A DNA stretch of 64,000 nt from Bacteriovorax sp. BAL6_X (lineage in GTDB: Bacteria; Bdellovibrionota; Bacteriovoracia; Bacteriovoracales; Bacteriovoracaceae): the NCBI RefSeq assembly GCF_000443995.1, contig NZ_AUMC01000010.1, positions 248,001 to 312,000 on the forward strand, given 5' to 3'. The number at the start of each line of letters is the position of its first letter. Within the stretch, counting starts at the first letter, position 1. The position numbers and the translations under genes are program-made. The notes beneath the pieces were generated by a model. The model was not told the origin of the DNA, searched no databases, and saw only the letters and a program-made list of their open reading frames with translations. Below are positions 44,554 to 53,519 of the stretch, piece after piece.

Positions 44554-45255
44554 ATGAGTCAGTTAAGATTTTTAACATTAATTGTTGTTCTAGCTTCATG
44601 TGGTTCCTTTGAGAAACACGGGGGACTTCTTCCATTGAGTAAAGTTGAAAGTAATGAAATGCTTTTAACAGAAAGTGAAGAGGCAGAGTATCGTTACCTT
44701 GCTGACCTTTATGGGATCTCGGAAGAGAAACTCGATCTTAAAGGTGATGCTCCCAAAAGGGTTGTCCAAACTGAAAAGGATTGGCAACTTGAGGATGTAA
44801 ATCTGAATGAAATTGAAAATAGCTCATTTGTTATTAGTGACTATGAAGTAAGTTTTGTTGAAGATAAGTTTAAAAATGAGGCCCAACTAGTTGCTGAAGC
44901 CAAGGCCGCTGAAGCGGCCAAGAAGAGAAAGTCTCGTGGTATTGCTTCTGTTCCAGAAGTAAGCCTAGTCCATAAGAAAAGAAGACCTGCCTCGCTTTTT
45001 GCTATGGCAAAGAAATCAACTCCGGAATCAATTCGTTACTATATTGCTAAAAAAGGTGCTGATGTAAACGAGAAGAATAAGAGAGGGGATACTCCTCTTC
45101 ATATTGCGATCAAGAATAAGCGCTTTGACAATGTTCGTGCACTATTAGGCATGAAGGCCGATCCAAATATCCCTGATGCCAGTGGCAAGACAGTTGCCCA
45201 ATATGCACAAGAGATGGGGATACAATCAATTATAAAATTAATGAAGAAGAAATAA
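44554..45255 (+). CDS. Ankyrin-repeat lipoprotein
   Basis: 233 residues. The lipoprotein signal MSQLRFLTLIVVLASC puts the lipid on Cys16. The middle is charged and unordered, with an alanine/lysine stretch. The C-terminal 85 residues form about two ankyrin repeats (KRGDTPLHIAIKNKRFDNVR, then NIPDASGKTVAQYAQEMG). A TTG start 18 bases upstream is possible, but ATG gives a canonical signal. Partner protein unknown. Ends at a bidirectional terminator shared with secG. Confidence 0.8.
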   Translation: MSQLRFLTLIVVLASCGSFEKHGGLLPLSKVESNEMLLTESEEAEYRYLADLYGISEEKLDLKGDAPKRVVQTEKDWQLEDVNLNEIENSSFVISDYEVSFVEDKFKNEAQLVAEAKAAEAAKKRKSRGIASVPEVSLVHKKRRPASLFAMAKKSTPESIRYYIAKKGADVNEKNKRGDTPLHIAIKNKRFDNVRALLGMKADPNIPDASGKTVAQYAQEMGIQSIIKLMKKK

Positions 45256-45281
45256 AAAAAGCTCCCGATGGGAGCTTTTTT
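45255..45281. terminator. Bidirectional terminator between the ankyrin gene and secG
   Basis: AAAAAAGCTCCC-GAT-GGGAGCTTTTTT, a 12-bp perfect stem with T-runs on both strands, between convergent stop codons at 45255 and 45304. Confidence 0.9.
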
Positions 45282-45303
45282 ACTATGTAATTTCTTTGTT
45301 TGA

Positions 45304-45645
45304 TTACTTTGCTGCTGGAGCAGTTTCTTCAGTCGCTGGAGCTGTTTGAGCTGGAGCGGCCGTATCAGAGTTAAGTGGAGCTGCAATTGGTGCTGCACTA
45401 TCAAGAAGTGACTTAGACTCTTTACCTGATTGAATCTTTGCTAGAAGAATACAGTTACCTAAGAAAAGAACAGTAAGAACAACTGTGATTTTGCTAAGGA
45501 TATTACCTTGTTGGCTACCTGTGAATACGGCTTCTGAAGCACCACCTAGAAGACCTGCTTCCGCACCTTTACCAAATTGTAGAAGAACTACGATGATTAG
45601 AAGTACTGAAACAACACCGTGAAAAATCATTAAACCAGTAACCAT
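45304..45645 (-). CDS. secG: Preprotein translocase subunit SecG
   Basis: Two-helix component of the SecYEG channel. The helices lie at about 6-22 and 53-70, joined by GKGAEAGLLGGASEAVFTGS, the family loop. An Ala/Pro/Thr-rich tail brings it to 113 residues. In many bacteria it directly follows tpiA; here tpiA is 3.8 kb away behind exported-enzyme genes. Confidence 0.92.
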   Translation of the reverse strand: MVTGLMIFHGVVSVLLIIVVLLQFGKGAEAGLLGGASEAVFTGSQQGNILSKITVVLTVLFLGNCILLAKIQSGKESKSLLDSAAPIAAPLNSDTAAPAQTAPATEETAPAAK

Positions 45646-45766
45646 AATTTATTTCCTTTCAATATAAATAGATAAATTAACAACAATTTATATCAACACA
45701 TCGAGGCCATGACAAGTACTTACTGTCTATGACCTGATGAGTTATATATTGAAATTGAGCGTTTAT

Positions 45767-47203
45767 TTAGTTTGGACAACCTGTGAAGATCTGTTTTTCA
45801 AGATTGAAAAGATAGCAGTCACGCTTCTTATAAGCATTTCTAAAGAATTGAGGAGCTGCTTTTGCAACGGCCTTTCTAACCTTGTAGATCTCTGGCCAAG
45901 TAAGAGAAACGGGCATCTTTGTGTGAAGATAGATATTTCCATTATAAGGTTTTGCAACTCGATCCCAAGCTTCTTGAGTCGGTCTGTCATCCTCGTCTCT
46001 GTTTAAGAACCAAAGGTTATCAAATTCACCTTTAAAGTCTTTAAAGAGTTGAGCGAAAGTTTCGCCTTTATAAGTGAACATATTATCAAACTGTGTGAGC
46101 TCAGCTGTTTCCGAAATATTATATGAACCACTCATTAATTTTGTTTGTGAGAAATCTTTCTCATCATAATCAAAGAGCATATACTTGTGGTGATTCAGGG
46201 CCCAGTGGCGTGGAGATGGTGCGTGAGAATAGTACTTTATTCTTACTGGTGCGACCTTATTCTTATTTCCAGGAAGTTTCTTCCAATTGTAAACAAAGTA
46301 AGGAGTCATCTCTTTTGATTTCGTACTTGTTTTGTATTCTTGATTATCGGCAACAATCTTTACATCAACACCTCTTTTAACTGCATCTAAAAGTGCATCA
46401 GCAACTTCTTTGATAACAAGGTGATTAACATTAACTAAAATATTCTTTTGCGATTCATTGATTAGCTTAATCATGGCATCGCGAACTAACCATGTCTTTT
46501 GTCCATTTAATTTACGAGCAGTCATCTTAATATAGCGTCCCGAAAGGTAGCTCTTAGAAGATGGTTTTAGCTTTGTGTATTTAAAGTTCATTGAACTTGA
46601 AACAAAGAAAGGATTTTCTTCTTCGTTTGGATCATTCTTTAAACTTTCAAGATCAAGAGATGCTAGGTTTTCTTCTTTAGTTTCAGAAGTGTAGATATCT
46701 TTCCCTGAGTTCCATAGAAACTTGAACTCACGATTAAGGGTATTAATTGTTAGGCGGCCCTCTTGTGAAGAGTCATTGTTGAAAATAAAATTCTCAGAGT
46801 AACGAGACTTTGCCCCACCTGATAGATTGGCACTTGAGTTGAAGGCCCACTTGTCATCGACAATAGAAAATTTCTCATGCATTTTCTTATAAGCAAACTT
46901 TACACCACAACCAGCATCTTCGATTGCTGTTGCGTAATCATTAACTCGAGAGTTCTTCCTAAGGTTAGGGTGAAGGACTACTTTTACATCAACTCCTGAT
47001 AGACATGCGACTTCTAGACTTTTTGCAACTTTTGAATCTGACCAGCTATAGACGGTTAGCCAAACCTTTTCTTTTGAACCATCGATTGCAGAGTATATCT
47101 GATTAAATGCTTCCTCTCCTTGATGTGGTGAGAAGAGCGCCCAAAAGCTTGCGCCAGCGAAGATATTACTTGCAATTAGTGTCGTAAATAGCAGTTTTTT
47201 CAT
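45767..47203 (-). CDS. Exported phospholipase D-like protein with two HKD motifs
   Basis: PLD-superfamily phosphodiesterase. A signal peptide (about 1-18) precedes two HKD motifs: His109-Lys111-Asp116 (HEKFSIVD, then NSSANLS) and His338-Lys340-Asp345 (HHKYMLFD, then SGSYN). Both halves of the bilobed active site are therefore complete in 478 residues. Such proteins cleave phospholipids or nucleic acids; which one cannot be told. AGGGAG precedes the ATG. Divergent from an exported nuclease-like gene 160 bases away. Confidence 0.87.
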   Translation of the reverse strand: MKKLLFTTLIASNIFAGASFWALFSPHQGEEAFNQIYSAIDGSKEKVWLTVYSWSDSKVAKSLEVACLSGVDVKVVLHPNLRKNSRVNDYATAIEDAGCGVKFAYKKMHEKFSIVDDKWAFNSSANLSGGAKSRYSENFIFNNDSSQEGRLTINTLNREFKFLWNSGKDIYTSETKEENLASLDLESLKNDPNEEENPFFVSSSMNFKYTKLKPSSKSYLSGRYIKMTARKLNGQKTWLVRDAMIKLINESQKNILVNVNHLVIKEVADALLDAVKRGVDVKIVADNQEYKTSTKSKEMTPYFVYNWKKLPGNKNKVAPVRIKYYSHAPSPRHWALNHHKYMLFDYDEKDFSQTKLMSGSYNISETAELTQFDNMFTYKGETFAQLFKDFKGEFDNLWFLNRDEDDRPTQEAWDRVAKPYNGNIYLHTKMPVSLTWPEIYKVRKAVAKAAPQFFRNAYKKRDCYLFNLEKQIFTGCPN

Positions 47204-47363
47204 TCAGTCTCCCTTCAGATTTGAGCATTATGTATCTCGCGCAATGCAAAATGAGAAGGATGTAAGAAATTATTTCAATAAAAAAAATACTCAGAAAGTA
47301 ATATCAGTAACTTAAATGGATTATTTCTTTGACCTTCGGCAATCGCTTCTTTACCATTTTTAT

Positions 47364-48263
47364 ATGGGAAGACTTAAGAGACTTTGGCCATGGCTGGCCT
47401 GTACTGCAGCAGTATTTTCAATTTCCGGAAGTAGCTTTGCAAGTAGTTTAAAAATTACAACATTTAATTTACGTTGGTATGGACTGGGGGGAGAAATCTC
47501 AGGACAAAGAACTGATGAGTACCGTGATCCATTTATTACAGAGTTTCTAAGTACGAAGTATATCAATACTGATATTTTTCTCTTCCAAGAGGTCATCGAC
47601 ACAGAAAGACTAGGGCAACTAATGGGTGGCCTTGGTCATCATTGTGTTTCCTACCGTCATGAACAATTTAATCACCAGCACTTAATGATTTGCTTGAAAA
47701 AGTCACTTGATATCATTCCTGAAAAAGGTGATGACGACTATACTTATTCACTTATGGAGAACCGTCCTTACTTAAGGCCGGCCCTTTATGGACAAGTTAT
47801 CGATCGCTATTCAAAGAGGCCATTAATTCACTTAGTCGGTCTTCATTTAAAGGCCGGGCCAAGTTCCATCGATGCACGCCTTGAGCAGGTTAATAATTTA
47901 AATAAGAGGGTTCTCGAATATCGTCAGGATAATCTTCCTGTCGTTATTGCGGGGGATTTTAATACTTACCGAAATTCTCGATATGAAGACAAAAAGTCAG
48001 ACCTAGTTGTTTTAGGAGATGCCTTTAATTCGATAAATGTGACAAGAAGAACTAGTGACTACGATTATACTTATCGCAATGGTAGCTCTGGAAATGTTTT
48101 TGATCACTTCTACGTTTCTGATAATACTGAAACGAAGTATGTTGAAATTTGGCGTGCCTGTAGTGGAAGTAGCCGCAATACAAAGAGAATGGAAAATCTC
48201 TCTTGGTACCAACGCTTTATTTCTGACCACTGTCCAGTATCCCTTAGAGTCGATATCAAATAG
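47364..48263 (+). CDS. Exported endonuclease/exonuclease/phosphatase-family protein
   Basis: EEP-fold metal-dependent hydrolase, similar in layout to secreted nucleases. The motifs FNLRWYG, FQEV, HLVGLHLKAG, IAGDFNTYR and ISDHCPV are all present, supplying the Glu, His, Asp/Asn and final Asp-His of the active site. A signal peptide follows the ATG at 47364 (RLKRLWPWLACTAAVFSISG). The frame opens at 47316, but the shorter start gives a proper signal peptide. Size 299 residues. Nuclease versus sphingomyelinase activity is undecided. Confidence 0.82.
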   Translation: MGRLKRLWPWLACTAAVFSISGSSFASSLKITTFNLRWYGLGGEISGQRTDEYRDPFITEFLSTKYINTDIFLFQEVIDTERLGQLMGGLGHHCVSYRHEQFNHQHLMICLKKSLDIIPEKGDDDYTYSLMENRPYLRPALYGQVIDRYSKRPLIHLVGLHLKAGPSSIDARLEQVNNLNKRVLEYRQDNLPVVIAGDFNTYRNSRYEDKKSDLVVLGDAFNSINVTRRTSDYDYTYRNGSSGNVFDHFYVSDNTETKYVEIWRACSGSSRNTKRMENLSWYQRFISDHCPVSLRVDIK

Positions 48264-48349
48264 TAATCTTAATTGTTGGTAAATTTTAACATTTGAATTT
48301 AACTTTAATTAGGCCTTAGTGTTCATTTTATTATGCTAATTTTTCAGGC

Positions 48350-49435
48350 ATGAAAGCTTTAATTATTTTGTCACTCTCAGTCCTGACGTTTGTTTCTGCG
48401 CATTTTTCTTATGCACAAGATGCAAAACCAAATGTCGTATTACTAACATCTCTTGAAACACCTCGTATTTGGTACAAGCCTAAAGGGTGGAAGATTGATC
48501 CAAAACTTGAAAAAATCTTCAAGAAGCACTTTGATAAGTCTGGCTACAATATTGTTGTCAAACATAGTGTTGACTTTCATGAGCTACGTCGTCAGCTTCA
48601 CAACCCAAATAATATTGCTGTGTTCTGGGCATCTCATGCGGCCGGAACAAGTCAGAATACAACGGGCTCAAATAACACGGGCGCAGTTCTAAGTATTAAC
48701 GGAAAGGACGTTAAGGATCTTTTTAAGTCTGTGCATCCAAATATTCGCTACCTTGGACTTGTTGGATGTGATGCTGAAGGAATTCTTAATGAGATCTCAC
48801 GCGAAGGGCATTATCGTTATAACCCAAACTTAATGACTCATTCATTCACAAAGAAAATTGATGCACGAAAGGGACTGAAGAAGTCTCTAAAAGCTTCAGT
48901 AGGCCAACTTGGATATACAAAGAAGAGATTATTCTTCTTGAAGAAAAAATCACTTATCTTTCGTCATGATTTCTATGGAAGAGAAGATCTCTTAAAAGTT
49001 AATAACTATTTTCATTGTGCGAAAGAAAATGGCTATCTTGTAAAAGGTGTTCGTACTCTTTCTCAGGACTCAATGGAAGTTGCAATTACTAACTCACAAG
49101 GTATTCTAAAAATTCTTCCAGCTGCTAAAGCTGGTGATCGCCAAGAGTTTCAATTCTACTTACCATATCATCCGGAGTTTGCTCGTCGTGATATGAAGAT
49201 CAGTGTTGATAGTCTTATTTATTTTGGTGAAGAAAGAAAATACTTAGGTGAGTTTGATTTTGAAACAGATTGGGGAACAGACTGGCGTGTCTTTGCTAAG
49301 TCCGACGGAACGGTCTTAGGAGTTACTAAGAATCTATACTTACCAAGGGGAAGTTTGCCATCAATTGATGATGTTCAGACTTACAAGGAATTAAGTTGTA
49401 ACGATACTGAAGAAATGAAAGTTCACGTTTATTAA
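48350..49435 (+). CDS. Exported protein with caspase/CHAT-like His-Cys pair
   Basis: 361 residues with signal peptide ending near residue 22 (VSAHFSYAQ). NIAVFWASHAAG places His96 and RYLGLVGCDAEG places Cys140, each after a hydrophobic strand and 44 residues apart, as in clan CD cysteine peptidases (caspase, CHAT). Between them is the usual ILSING-like strand and helix (VLSINGKDVKDLF). The C-terminal 150 residues look beta-rich without recognised family. Stop codon directly abuts that of convergent tpiA. Protease function is inference; the fold assignment by eye is plausible. Confidence 0.6.
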   Translation: MKALIILSLSVLTFVSAHFSYAQDAKPNVVLLTSLETPRIWYKPKGWKIDPKLEKIFKKHFDKSGYNIVVKHSVDFHELRRQLHNPNNIAVFWASHAAGTSQNTTGSNNTGAVLSINGKDVKDLFKSVHPNIRYLGLVGCDAEGILNEISREGHYRYNPNLMTHSFTKKIDARKGLKKSLKASVGQLGYTKKRLFFLKKKSLIFRHDFYGREDLLKVNNYFHCAKENGYLVKGVRTLSQDSMEVAITNSQGILKILPAAKAGDRQEFQFYLPYHPEFARRDMKISVDSLIYFGEERKYLGEFDFETDWGTDWRVFAKSDGTVLGVTKNLYLPRGSLPSIDDVQTYKELSCNDTEEMKVHVY

Positions 49436-50161
49436 TTAAGCGTGAAGACCCATGTAGCTGTCCGCTTGTAGGGCAGCACCACCAACAAGGCCTCCGTCAA
49501 TGTCTCGGCATGATAGGAGGTCTTCTACATTTGAAGGCTTAACAGATCCACCATAGAGAATCGAAGTTTTTTCGCCATCGATTTCTAAGCTTTCATTGAT
49601 GAACTTTCTAATGAAGGCATGAGTTTCTTGTGCTTGCTCGGGAGTGGCCGTTACACCTGTTCCAATGGCCCATACTGGTTCATAGGCAATGATTACTTTA
49701 TTACTATTGATACCGGCAAGCCCAAGACGAAGTTGCTCTGAAAGAACTTCTTCGACCTTCCCTGCTTCTCTTTGTTCAAGAGTTTCACCGATGCAGAAGA
49801 TAACTGTTAGCTCATTTGAAAGGGCAGTTTTTGTTTTTGTATTTAGAGTTGCATCGTCTTCATTGTAGATTGAGCGACGCTCAGAGTGACCGATAATCAC
49901 AAAGTGGGCACCAATGTCTTTTAGTGAAGCTGGAGAGATTTCTCCTGTAAAAGCTCCGCTATTTTCAGTTGCACAGTTTTGGGCACCGATTTTAAAGTCG
50001 TCAGTATTTTGAAGACAAATAGGGATGTGGATTGCTTGTGGAGCAATCCATGCTTCGTGACGAAGTTTAGAGCTGTCGATGGCATCAAAGAAGGCGATAA
50101 CGTCTTCTGTGTTCTGATTCATCTTCCAGTTTCCTACGATATACTTCGTTCTCTCAGTCAT
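49436..50161 (-). CDS. tpiA: Triose-phosphate isomerase
   Basis: Interconverts dihydroxyacetone phosphate and glyceraldehyde 3-phosphate. Catalytic residues are Lys13 (GNWKMN), His92 (IGHSERR) and Glu161 (AYEPVWAIGTG). The C-terminal phosphate loop LYGGSVKPSN and GGLVGGAAL are present; 241 residues is slightly short but complete. AAGGGA precedes the ATG. Last gene of gap-pgk-tpiA, 28 bases after pgk. Confidence 0.96.
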   Translation of the reverse strand: MTERTKYIVGNWKMNQNTEDVIAFFDAIDSSKLRHEAWIAPQAIHIPICLQNTDDFKIGAQNCATENSGAFTGEISPASLKDIGAHFVIIGHSERRSIYNEDDATLNTKTKTALSNELTVIFCIGETLEQREAGKVEEVLSEQLRLGLAGINSNKVIIAYEPVWAIGTGVTATPEQAQETHAFIRKFINESLEIDGEKTSILYGGSVKPSNVEDLLSCRDIDGGLVGGAALQADSYMGLHA

Positions 50162-50189
50162 ATTTACATCCCTTTTAATTATTTAAGTT

Positions 50190-51386
50190 TTATTCAACAC
50201 CAAATTTTAGAGCACTAATTCCTGGAAGACTACCTTTCTCGATAAACTCAAGAGAAGCACCACCACCAGTTGAAACGTGACTCATTTTGCTTGCAAGTCC
50301 TGATTTGTTTACAGCACTTACCGAGTCTCCACCACCAACAAGAGTGTAGGCATCTGACTCACTTAAAGCTTCAGCGATTGCAAAAGTACCCTTGGCATAA
50401 TCTTCATTTTCAAAGATTCCCATTGGCCCATTCCAAAGAATTGTCTTTGCTTCACGAAGAAGAGAGCTGTACTTTGCAATTGTTTGTTCTCCAATATCTA
50501 GGCCCATTTTTCCATCCGGAATACCTACTTTATCAACTGCTTCTGGCTTACCACCAAACTCACTTGAAATGATGTGGTCAATTGGAAGAACAATTTTGTG
50601 TGCAGTACTTTGTGAAAAGATCTTCTTTGCTAGGCTTACGTCTTCATCAGAACAAAGAGAAGATCCTACTTCATTTCCTTTTGCTTTAAGAAATGGGTAG
50701 GCCATCGCACCGCCGATTAAAAGACTTGATACGCTTGAAAGTAATCTTTCAATTATCTTAATTTTATCACTTACTTTTGCACCACCAACTACTGCCACGA
50801 ATGGAGTCTCTGGTTTTTGAATAATTTTTGAAAGGGCCTCAATTTCTTTCTTCATAAGAAGTCCAGCGTAAGCACGGTTCTTAAAGAATGCGTTGATTTC
50901 AAAAGTGGAAGCATGTTTTCTGTGAGCAGCACCAAATGCATCGTTAACATAGATGTCTGCGTATTCAGAAAGCTTACGAGCAAACTCGCGATCATTTTGC
51001 GTTTCTTCTTTGTGAAAACGAAGGTTTTCAAGAAGGATGATTTTATTTGAGTTAAGTGTAAGTAGTGTTTTAATACCACGATCAAGACATGACTCAGTTA
51101 GAGTAACTTCTTCTCCTAGTTTATCTGCTAGGTAAGTTGCAACTGGCTCAAGAGAGAAGTCTGGATTTATTTGTCCCTTTGGACGACCAAGGTGAGACAT
51201 CATAATAAGTTTAGATGCTCCTTTGTCTAGGATTAGCTTGATTGTTTCAAGAGCATTATCAATTCTTGTTGTATCAGTAATCTCTTTAGTTTCTTTATCT
51301 AGAGGTACATTGAAGTCAAAACGAACAAGAACTTTCTTGTCTTTGATTTGCGACTCTTCAATGCTGTCTATAAATTGTAACGCCAT
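50190..51386 (-). CDS. pgk: Phosphoglycerate kinase
   Basis: Makes ATP from 1,3-bisphosphoglycerate. VRFDFNVPL near the start, MSHLGRPKG, VGGAKVSDKIKII and the nucleotide loop GGGDSVSAVNKSG match the two-domain kinase; 398 residues is normal. AGGA lies 8 bases before the ATG and the gene starts 27 bases after gap. Confidence 0.97.
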   Translation of the reverse strand: MALQFIDSIEESQIKDKKVLVRFDFNVPLDKETKEITDTTRIDNALETIKLILDKGASKLIMMSHLGRPKGQINPDFSLEPVATYLADKLGEEVTLTESCLDRGIKTLLTLNSNKIILLENLRFHKEETQNDREFARKLSEYADIYVNDAFGAAHRKHASTFEINAFFKNRAYAGLLMKKEIEALSKIIQKPETPFVAVVGGAKVSDKIKIIERLLSSVSSLLIGGAMAYPFLKAKGNEVGSSLCSDEDVSLAKKIFSQSTAHKIVLPIDHIISSEFGGKPEAVDKVGIPDGKMGLDIGEQTIAKYSSLLREAKTILWNGPMGIFENEDYAKGTFAIAEALSESDAYTLVGGGDSVSAVNKSGLASKMSHVSTGGGASLEFIEKGSLPGISALKFGVE

Positions 51387-51413
51387 AGTTTTTCCTAATA
51401 TACTTTTTCAGTA

Positions 51414-52433
51414 TTAAAGTTGGCTTCCGATAAAGGTTGCAAGATCAATAACACGGTTAGAGAAGCCTGCTTCGTTGTCATACCAAGTTACAACCTTAAC
51501 GCTCTTTCCATCGATTACTTTTGTTAGAGAAGAATCAACACATGAAGACTCTCTCATACCCATATAATCAACTGATACTAGTGGCTCATTTTCAAATCCA
51601 AGAATACCTTTCATTGAAGTTTCACTTGCTTCTTTTAGGGCCGCGTTTACTTCTTCTTCTGTTACTTCTGTCTCTAGATTAACAGTAAGATCAACTAGTG
51701 AAACATTTGGAGTAGGAACGCGAATTGCGAAGCCATCAAGTTTTCCTTTAAGTTCTGGAATAACAAGGCCAACGGCCTTCGCTGCACCAGTCGTTGTAGG
51801 GATCATTGAAACTGCTGCTGCACGTGCACGACGAAGGTCTGAGTGTGAAGCATCTAGGATATTTTGATCACCTGTATAAGAGTGAACAGTTGTCATGTGA
51901 CCATTTATAACTCCAAACTTATCGTGGAGTACTTTAGCAACTGGTGAGAGACAGTTTGTTGTACATGATGCGTTTGAAACTACTGTGTGCTTTTGAGCAT
52001 CGTAAGTGTTCTCATTGATACCCATGACGATTGTGTTATCAACGTCTTTACCTGGGCAACAAAGAATAACTTTTTTAACTGTTCCTGTTACATGCTTCAT
52101 TAGAGATTTTTGATCTTTAAAAACACCTGTAGCATCAATTACAATATCAACTTTATCTTGTGTCCAAGGGATTTCACTTGGGTCTCTATACTTGTGAAAA
52201 GAAATCTCTTTTCCGTTAACGTGCATTTTGTGTGATTCATCTACACTTACATCACCGTTAAAACGACCAAATACTGAATCGTATTTGATTAGGTGAACGT
52301 AGTCATTGATATCTCCTGGTGAGTTAACTGCAACAACTTCTAAGTTTTCAATATTGCGGTTAAAAATTTCTCTAAGAACTGTACGACCAATTCGGCCCAT
52401 ACCATTAATACCAACGCGGATCTTTCCAGACAT
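51414..52433 (-). CDS. gap: Glyceraldehyde-3-phosphate dehydrogenase, type I
   Basis: NAD-dependent oxidative phosphorylation of glyceraldehyde 3-phosphate. NAD site GINGMGRIGR (8-17), nucleophile Cys157 in SNASCTTNCL and His184 in TTVHSYTGDQ. Position 2-type residue NSPGD follows the second strand, the NAD-preferring region. Size 339 residues. AGGAG precedes the ATG. First gene of the glycolytic operon. Confidence 0.97.
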   Translation of the reverse strand: MSGKIRVGINGMGRIGRTVLREIFNRNIENLEVVAVNSPGDINDYVHLIKYDSVFGRFNGDVSVDESHKMHVNGKEISFHKYRDPSEIPWTQDKVDIVIDATGVFKDQKSLMKHVTGTVKKVILCCPGKDVDNTIVMGINENTYDAQKHTVVSNASCTTNCLSPVAKVLHDKFGVINGHMTTVHSYTGDQNILDASHSDLRRARAAAVSMIPTTTGAAKAVGLVIPELKGKLDGFAIRVPTPNVSLVDLTVNLETEVTEEEVNAALKEASETSMKGILGFENEPLVSVDYMGMRESSCVDSSLTKVIDGKSVKVVTWYDNEAGFSNRVIDLATFIGSQL

Positions 52434-52584
52434 ACCTGACTCCTGTGCTTAATTATTAAAAAAAAATTCCCCTGTAATATGCCACAATCGAGAGAGATTG
52501 CCTACCTAAAGCACATATTTCTAAGAGGATGCGACGTTTTTTCTCACTGCCCAAAAAATAGCTGAACAAGCTATAATTTTACTA

Positions 52585-53478
52585 ATGCAGACAAGTTCGA
52601 AAATGCCATCAAATATCATTCACTATAAATCCAAAGCGGATTATGAAAGTGGAATTAAGAGTGAGATCTCTGTGCCTGAAAAGCTTGCTAAGGATGTAAC
52701 TAAAGTTGTGGAGAAGACAGCTAAGGTTACTGAAGCTGCTGCTAAGGCATCAATATCAACTGATGCGCTTGCGATTGCTCAGGCCGGAAAGAAATTGGCC
52801 GTGGATGCTGTGACAACAATTGCTAAGTCAGCGGTTAATGCCCCAGAAGAGAGTAGTGAAGCTGAGAAGGTTGCGCCGGTAAAGGAATTATTACCTATTA
52901 ATAGGCCTGCGATATTCTTTTTAGAAGGACTTCATCTTTCAACTCTTAGCTCAAAAGGTGGACTTGAAGATATCGCTAAGTCTTTTAGTGATGGAGAATT
53001 TGTCAGTTGGAATGATGAAGATAAGGTTTTCGAGGATGTTCTTAGGCGACCTAAGGATCAACCAATAATATTAGTTGGCCACTCTCTTGGAGGTGATGCG
53101 GTCGTGAACTTGGCCAATCGACTCAATAGTGCCCAGGCCGGTTTTCGAGAGGTAAATCTTCTTGTGACCCTTGATTCAGTAGGTTTTGATAATGATATCA
53201 TTCCAAAAAATGTAAAAAAGAATCTCAATTTTATGCTGGATCGCTCCTTTATTTTCAATGATGGACCTAATGTTGCTCGTGATTTTAAGACGACAGATGT
53301 AATTAATATTTTAAGGCCAGAAGGCCACACTAAAATAGATGAAGCAGCCGATGTGCATCGCGAAATTTTTCAAGAAATTACCCAAGTTTTGGATCAGAAT
53401 TACTTGGCCAAGAGAAAGCAACAACTTGCGGGTCTCTATCGCGCCTTCTATGAGATGAACCAGCAAAATAACTCTTAA
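52585..53478 (+). CDS. Alpha/beta-hydrolase with amphipathic N-terminal helix
   Basis: Predicted serine hydrolase of 297 residues. The nucleophile elbow is VGHSLGGDA (Ser167), with Asp196 (VTLDSVG) and His248 (PEGHTKID) as likely triad partners. There is no signal peptide; residues 30-88 form a long Lys/Ala/Val/Thr-rich amphipathic region (EKLAKDVTKVVEKTAKVTEA) resembling a phasin-type surface helix. A TATAAT ends 7 bases before the ATG and no ribosome site is seen, suggesting a leaderless message; ATG at 52603 is an alternative. Substrate unknown. Confidence 0.72.
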   Translation: MQTSSKMPSNIIHYKSKADYESGIKSEISVPEKLAKDVTKVVEKTAKVTEAAAKASISTDALAIAQAGKKLAVDAVTTIAKSAVNAPEESSEAEKVAPVKELLPINRPAIFFLEGLHLSTLSSKGGLEDIAKSFSDGEFVSWNDEDKVFEDVLRRPKDQPIILVGHSLGGDAVVNLANRLNSAQAGFREVNLLVTLDSVGFDNDIIPKNVKKNLNFMLDRSFIFNDGPNVARDFKTTDVINILRPEGHTKIDEAADVHREIFQEITQVLDQNYLAKRKQQLAGLYRAFYEMNQQNNS

Positions 53479-53519
53479 TCCTTTCTAGTCTTTACCCACT
53501 GATTATGCTATGAAGTGTC

